Origin: Candidula unifasciata
Taxonomy: Eukaryota > Mollusca > Gastropoda > Stylommatophora > Geomitridae
Assembly: GCA_905116865.2 (NCBI GenBank)
Contig: CAJHNH020004990.1
Coordinates: forward strand, 322,501 to 386,500
Direction: 5' to 3'
Length of the DNA stretch: 64,000 nt
The position numbers were made by a program, and so were the translations under genes. The notes below the pieces were generated by a model that saw nothing but the letters and a program-made list of their open reading frames with translations, was not told the DNA's origin and ran no database searches. Below are positions 43,516 through 64,000 of the stretch, in pieces (positions within the stretch are counted from its first letter, which is position 1; every line of letters starts with the position of its first letter).

Positions 43516-43523
43516 TGACGTCG
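43516..43523 (+). promoter_or_regulatory. CRE-like motif
   Basis: TGACGTCG matches 7 of 8 bases of the CRE palindrome, about 65 bp upstream of the TATA box. The match is weak on its own, but its position in the proximal promoter makes it worth recording. Confidence 0.25.
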
Positions 43524-43563
43524 TTTCCACACAACAAGCCACAACACCTCCACGTCGTCAGCC

Positions 43564-43577
43564 AGCGCCATGGCAAC
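43564..43577 (+). promoter_or_regulatory. near-consensus X-box (RFX-type) motif
   Basis: AGCGCCATGGCAAC matches the inverted-half-site X-box pattern RYYNYY-AT-RRNRAC with one mismatch, in the left half, and sits 12 bp upstream of the TATA box. X-boxes bind RFX factors and are frequent upstream of ciliary genes. Function here is inferred. Confidence 0.4.
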
Positions 43578-43588
43578 TGGCGGTGAAT

Positions 43589-43596
43589 TATAAAAG
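43589..43596 (+). promoter_or_regulatory. TATA box of alpha-tubulin gene
   Basis: TATAAAAG lies about 120 bp before the ATG. The expected transcription start would be near 43615-43625, giving a 5' UTR of about 95-105 nt that runs without interruption into the start codon. The start site itself is inferred. Confidence 0.7.
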
Positions 43597-43717
43597 AGCT
43601 TCCTCCCTTGCGCAGACGACACATTTGACATTACCCTTCCTATCGTAACTCAGTGGCGGGTTCTGTTTCAGTTCACCATTTTATCAAACTTTCGTCAAAT
43701 TTATCAAACTAGCAGAT

Positions 43718-59628
<15,911 letters not shown>

Positions 59629-60600
59629 ATGTCATTGCCGATAGTTAAAGCTAACACGTTTGCTTTTCTGTCTTTATCTTTTATGAAACTGAAGGAGTAA
59701 TGATAACTCTGATGGTGTTTTTAAGTGTTTTAATGTAACTCTTAGCCTAATATTTTAAACAATTAACTTTAGAGAAATTTATATGAGGAAAGTTAGTCAT
59801 CAAAAGGTGAATTGATTTTTTTTCTTTTGTTTAATCTGGAAGTTGTTCACTAATTTCCAATCAAGCCGCTGATCCAGTATTAACCAGTCACTCCTGATGC
59901 AAACACCTAAATTGGCATGTTGTTTTTCCTTGTAAATGTTTCCTGTAGCAGGCAAATGTTTTTAACTGTCCTGAACTGAGGGAAAGATTCATGTTTCCTG
60001 CCGTAGGCAGATAATTTTAATTGTCCTGAACTGAGGGACAGATTCATGTTTCCTGTAGCAGGCAAATGTTTTTAACCGTCCTGAACTGAGGGACAGATTC
60101 AGGATGGTAGCACAGACAGCAGCTTGGTTTGTTACTAGTAAAACACAAGGCCATTGCTTGTATGTTGTTTTCACAGATCCTCATGTAGTTGGCTGTGAAT
60201 CTTATTATTTCTGTAGCTGTTTTTGTGTGAATTAAATCACAGCTCATGTATTTAGGTATATCATCATCATAAAGAGAAACGACAGAAAGTAAGCAGTTTT
60301 AAAACTAAATATCTAGGCTCACGGCCAGAATTTGATCGTGGAAATTATAGGAGAATAAACATTGCCCTTTGCAATATTTTGATACTGAATATTTCTAACC
60401 TTGATGGTTGAACAGATAATATTTTTGTGAAAATTACTACTGCTTTTGGAATATCAGAAGCAATAAAAACTTTAATGGACTGGACCTGATGAAGCTGCAA
60501 AATAACAAGATTTATACATTTAACAAATAAGTTGAAAAGCACGTATGCAGTATTGTAGATTTAGAGAATAATAAAAATGCATTGCATGTATAAGAAAACA
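59629..60600 (+). other. alpha-tubulin 3' untranslated region (extent uncertain)
   Basis: No AATAAA occurs close to the stop. The first plausible polyadenylation signals are ATTAAA at 60231-60236 and AATAAA at 60472-60477, with another AATAAA near 60570. The 3' UTR is therefore probably 600-950 nt. It contains a three-copy tandem repeat at 59936-60101. Confidence 0.5.
59936..60101 (+). repeat. three-copy ~55 bp tandem repeat in tubulin 3' UTR
   Basis: Three successive copies of a unit beginning atgtttcctg, with the core gtcctgaactgaggga. Copies 1 and 3 are almost identical and copy 2 is more diverged. Confidence 0.85.
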
Positions 60601-60639
60601 GATCTAATAGGAACTCAGATATTAAAGAAAAGGTTTTTG

Positions 60640-61140
60640 AGACACAGGATTGGGGAAAATGTGCCTAAAGGTGTCGAAAAGGGTCCTTTACTTTACATAT
60701 TTTTTGAGATATGTGAAGGTCTAATTTAAATATAGACATTTTTCAGAGTTCTGAAAAGAGGAAGGCATAAAGATAAAGAGCAAAATATTCAAGAAGACAG
60801 TTTTGCAGGACAGTGCTGAAACCTAGATAAAGGGAAATTTATGAACAAAATTGCTTGCTGTAAGACATTGAAACATGTAATTACAGTAACAGTTCAGCTT
60901 TTGGGGCCATTTCAGCCCCTCATTCAGTCTTTGATTTTTTTTCCCCCTCTGGGGTAATAAGCTGTTCTTTATTTTCTTCCTATAGACAGAGATATTTGTA
61001 TTTACCTCAAAGTATCTAAATAGTTGGTGGTTATAATAGCGCTGGGGGGGGGGGGGGGGGTAGGGGGGGGGGGGGGGTAGAGAGAGAAAGGTGCTGGTAC
61101 TACATACTGTTACATACCCCCCTGATAATAAGTCATGGTT
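60640..61140. other. intergenic, SINE tail and G-runs
   Basis: Family 1 SINE tail at about 60655-60700 (tgcctaaaggtgtcgaaaag, ggtcctttacttta). Long G-runs at 61043-61078. Confidence 0.5.
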
Positions 61141-61300
61141 TTTCATGTAAACTGAAGGATCCTTTTCTCATCATGCTCTTAGGCATATTTTGGAATATAT
61201 TACCTGTTTTTTTTTATAGACCAATTGGCACTTCCGGCTGCCTTTACTTTCCATGACTTCACCTAGTACCCATTTTAGGCTAGGAGCCGCAGTCATTTTT
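61140..61300 (-). mobile_element. SINE family 1, truncated
   Basis: aaggatccttttctcatcat, tagaccaattggcacttccg and gctgcctttactttccatga. Confidence 0.6.
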
Positions 61301-62365
61301 ATAACCTGTATTTTTCTAGTAAGAATAGAAAAGATTTCCCTTTTTTTTAAGCAACAAAATTGGAGGTTGTCAGGTAGCAAGGTCATCATTGCTGCCACTG
61401 CTACGTCTTTAAACCCCATTTTTGTGTGCATTGCTCCCCCCGCCCCTGGTTTACAGGACACATTGTAGTGAAGATCTTTTGCCATGGAGGCATCTATATT
61501 TCTTGTGATCGTGTTATTTCTTTATGTCTGCTTTTTGTGTTGTTGAATATTCCAGACACTTTTAGCCATATTAACGGTAATTTCTTACAAAGAAATTTTG
61601 AATCTCTGTTTTGTTTTGTTTTGGAATTTTCTCTTTTTTAATACTTGAATTTGATCTGAAAATGAAGGCAGTTTGAGATGTCCAACTGGAGCGTGTCGAA
61701 CTTTTTTTTTACGCTGTTGTTCAGTGGTACTCATCTGTATTTGCTCTGGAAATGGCATGTTGTGGTTAACAGCTAGGATGCAATATGCCTTTCGCAAACT
61801 TTTAATTAGTTGCCTCTGATGGCATACTTGTTAGAGTGCATTGAATACCCAATAATCTGGGCTGTGGAAACCACTCTAGGAGGTTAGGTGTGATTATTGC
61901 ACAGGTTTTATTTGAAACTTGTGAGTTGTAGGAGACAGTTGTGATGCTAAATTATTTGTATTCACCATGAGTGGGTTTTGTTTTTTTACACTCACCTGGT
62001 TTCTTTTATTTTAAATTTTGTTTCTGTGGATGTTCAACAAATACATTTCTGTGCTTATGTTTAAACTGGCTATTTGAGTTGTTTATTTTGTCTTTCTTTC
62101 CCTCAACACCCCCCAACTCTCTCTCTCATTCATTCTCTCGCGGTCTCTCCCAGTCACTCACCCACTGACACACAGGCACATGTGGACACACACATACTCG
62201 CACTTGACATCCTTAACAATATGAAAAAACATGATTATTGTAATTTTTGTTGCACTCTTAAGGTTTTTTTTTTTTTTGAAGCCCCTCATATTGATCTCTC
62301 TGCCCTCCTCTGTTCTCTTTTCTTTAATTTTGCCAGTTGTTATCAAGTTCTCGATATGGTGCTTT
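61301..62365. other. intergenic non-coding stretch
   Basis: A short piece near 61740-61790 (gcatgttgtggttaacagct) resembles 7319-7345 and 47965-47990 and may be a small dispersed repeat. No gene. Confidence 0.4.
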
Positions 62366-62369
62366 AACA

Positions 62370-62460
62370 GTCTTTTTCCTGCTGTAAGATGAGGACGGAG
62401 CACGCATGCCAATGCCCCCAAGTGCTGTGGTGTCAATTCTTGACTCGCCACCAAACTGTA
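62370..62460 (+). mobile_element. LINE 3' end, very short
   Basis: gaggacggagcacgcatgcc and caagtgctgtggtgtcaatt match the ends at 42230 and 49318. Confidence 0.55.
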
Positions 62461-62785
62461 ATTGACATTTGATGTTATTGGTGAATATCTTGCAGAGAAA
62501 TTATGCAATATGTAATACCAACAAAATTTATCCAGAGCATCAAAAACTGAAAATATATCAAAACAGACGGAAAAAGAGCACCAGTCAGCCTCACATTTTT
62601 ACAGACATAAACGACCAAAGACAAGAAACATGGACATCTAGATCATCTGACAAGGCACATATGATGATAATATAAGATGTACATATGTGCAGGACATTGG
62701 TGACTGCAATAGCAAACAAAAGGATTACTTGATGTGAGTAAAGGTTGGGAGCCTTTGCTCCATTATTTTTTTAGTTAAGCATTCT

Positions 62786-62960
62786 TTATTCGACGTTGCA
62801 GAAACCAACCACAATAATTTTTGGGTGTTGTGATTTTTTTTCAAGCAAATTTTATGTTCAGTAGTTTGCCATTGCTGCCTAAACGGTCAGCTGGGATCAA
62901 ACCCAACACCCTGGCATTATGAAAAGCGTTTGTAAAGTCTAAGCCACAGACGCCCACCTT
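62786..62960 (-). mobile_element. SINE family 2, truncated
   Basis: cgacgttgcagaaaccaacc, gtagtttgccattgctgcct and cagctgggatcaaacccaac. Confidence 0.7.
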
Positions 62961-63015
62961 TGCTCCACTGGAAAATAACTAGGAAGAGAAAATATATACC
63001 ACAATAAATTATCTT

Positions 63016-63270
63016 TTTGTGTTCACCGGCTCTGAACTCTGGTGGAATGTTGTGGTTGTTTGTCCACTTCTGGACTTTGGTCTGTACCTAAACTTGAGTT
63101 TTTCGCATGTACATCCATTTGACAGATTTGGTTAATTTTTGTGCAGACTGTTGGTTCCTCACCTCTCACACAGATGCCCTCTAACATTGATGGAGACGTC
63201 CCCTATTAGTCGCCTCCAACTGCTTGTTGGGGGGGGGGGGGGGGGGGGGGGGGTAATTCTAAGGAATTCC
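63016..63270 (-). mobile_element. GAA-tailed repeat (repeat C)
   Basis: gtgttcaccggctctgaact, gttggttcctcacctctcac and gtcccctattagtcgcctcc, then a G-run (63230-63253). Confidence 0.68.
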
Positions 63271-63654
63271 CCACACCATGGAAATAGAGAATCTAAACAG
63301 TGCAACATCTTATCAATTATACCATGCCTTTCTCATATTGTACACAAGTGATGAATGGAGTTACAACTTCAGTTCATACAGCTGTGATATATATGTAAAT
63401 TTACAAATACTGATTGGCACTCGAAGAACATGTGGCATGGTTCTATATTTCATACAGCTTTGAGTCTGGTGTTGAGCCATTGGTACCTTTGTCTTTCAAC
63501 GTGATAGCATTTTCATGCTGAGCCAGGGTATTCACAGCCCTTGACGATGGCAAGTGTGAAGACTCAGCTCTCAACCTGTCTGCAATCTTTTTACCCAACT
63601 TAAAAAGGTGGATCAAGTTTGTGTATCCCTGGGGGGGGGGGGGGGGAAGGGGGC

Positions 63655-63810
63655 CGGGGTCATTTTTCACGAAGCCAGAAATGCACATGAGCTACCACAT
63701 CTTCGTCATAAGCATGTGTTTGTCTTGAGAAGTTCCCCGAGCTTTGCGAAGAGTAAGAAGTCGCATGGTGCCAGATGAGGACTATATGCTGGATGCGCCA
63801 AAATTCGTCA
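63655..63810 (-). mobile_element. mariner transposase C-terminal fragment
   Basis: Minus strand, one frame, reads AYSPHLAPCDFLLFAKLGEL, matching the third-Asp box (PDLAPCDFFLF). A shifted frame then gives DEDVVAHVHFWLREK. A different copy from the element at 7743-8692. Confidence 0.7.
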
Positions 63811-64000
63811 GAGCTGAGACCAGTGTTGCCACTTTTCTTTGACAAAAAAACATCCAAAACAGAGTAGTCAAAAAACCTATTTTTCTAGTAAGAATAGCTA
63901 AAAATATCTAAATTTGCGTGGAGAAACATCTAGAAAAAACATCCAAATGGAATTAGTCACAAATTACATAGCAATTGATATGACTTAGCCTTTAGAATCA

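Larger units (their letters stand above)
43445..43717 (+). promoter_or_regulatory. alpha-tubulin proximal promoter and 5' UTR
   Basis: This approximately 270 bp stretch lies between the end of a LINE remnant and the ATG. It holds the CRE-like motif, the X-box-like motif, the TATA box and the probable 5' UTR. Within the UTR, the string atcaaact occurs twice (around 43683 and 43703). A transposon fragment ends directly at its left edge, so the compact promoter is bounded by repeats. Confidence 0.6.

Overview
This is animal (eukaryotic) genomic DNA. It holds two intron-containing housekeeping-type genes, with most of the remaining sequence made of transposon remains, SINEs and tandem repeats. 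GT-AG introns, non-LTR retrotransposons, mariner and hAT relics, tRNA-derived SINEs and TTAGGG-like motifs all fit a metazoan. The LINE and SINE mix looks most like a mollusc (gastropod-like), but that is an inference from general resemblance and was not tested.

Gene 1 is a Rab-family small GTPase on the minus strand. Three coding exons (18912-18716, 16445-16249, 9270-9035) join in phase to a 209-residue protein with all five G boxes. Its last residues are CSSE instead of a usual Rab di-cysteine. Intron 1 contains an approximately 495 bp GAA array in the sense orientation. Intron 2 contains a complete LINE of about 3.84 kb with a 14 bp target duplication, and a second, 5'-truncated LINE lies inside it with its own 11 bp duplication.

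Gene 2 is an alpha-tubulin gene on the plus strand. Nine coding exons between 43718 and 59628 join exactly to 451 residues. A TATA box and a near-consensus X-box lie upstream, and exon 1 carries only the start codon. Its introns hold LINE tails, mariner and hAT fragments, foldback elements, SINEs and a 35 bp minisatellite.

Layout: 1-6 kb LINE fragments, including a gag-like ORF1; 7-8.7 kb a hAT MITE and an internally deleted mariner; 9-19 kb the Rab gene with nested LINEs; 19-32 kb LINE ends, a 21 bp minisatellite, SINEs, C-rich and CTT arrays; 32-43 kb a telomere-like foldback element, several minisatellites and LINE ends; 43.5-60.5 kb the tubulin gene; 60.5-64 kb repeat remnants. I found no operon, CRISPR array, rRNA or functional tRNA, and no coherent novel multi-gene system. 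The most interesting signals are the dated LINE nesting, the GAA array, the Rab C-terminus, and a possible LINE/SINE pair sharing a GAA tail.
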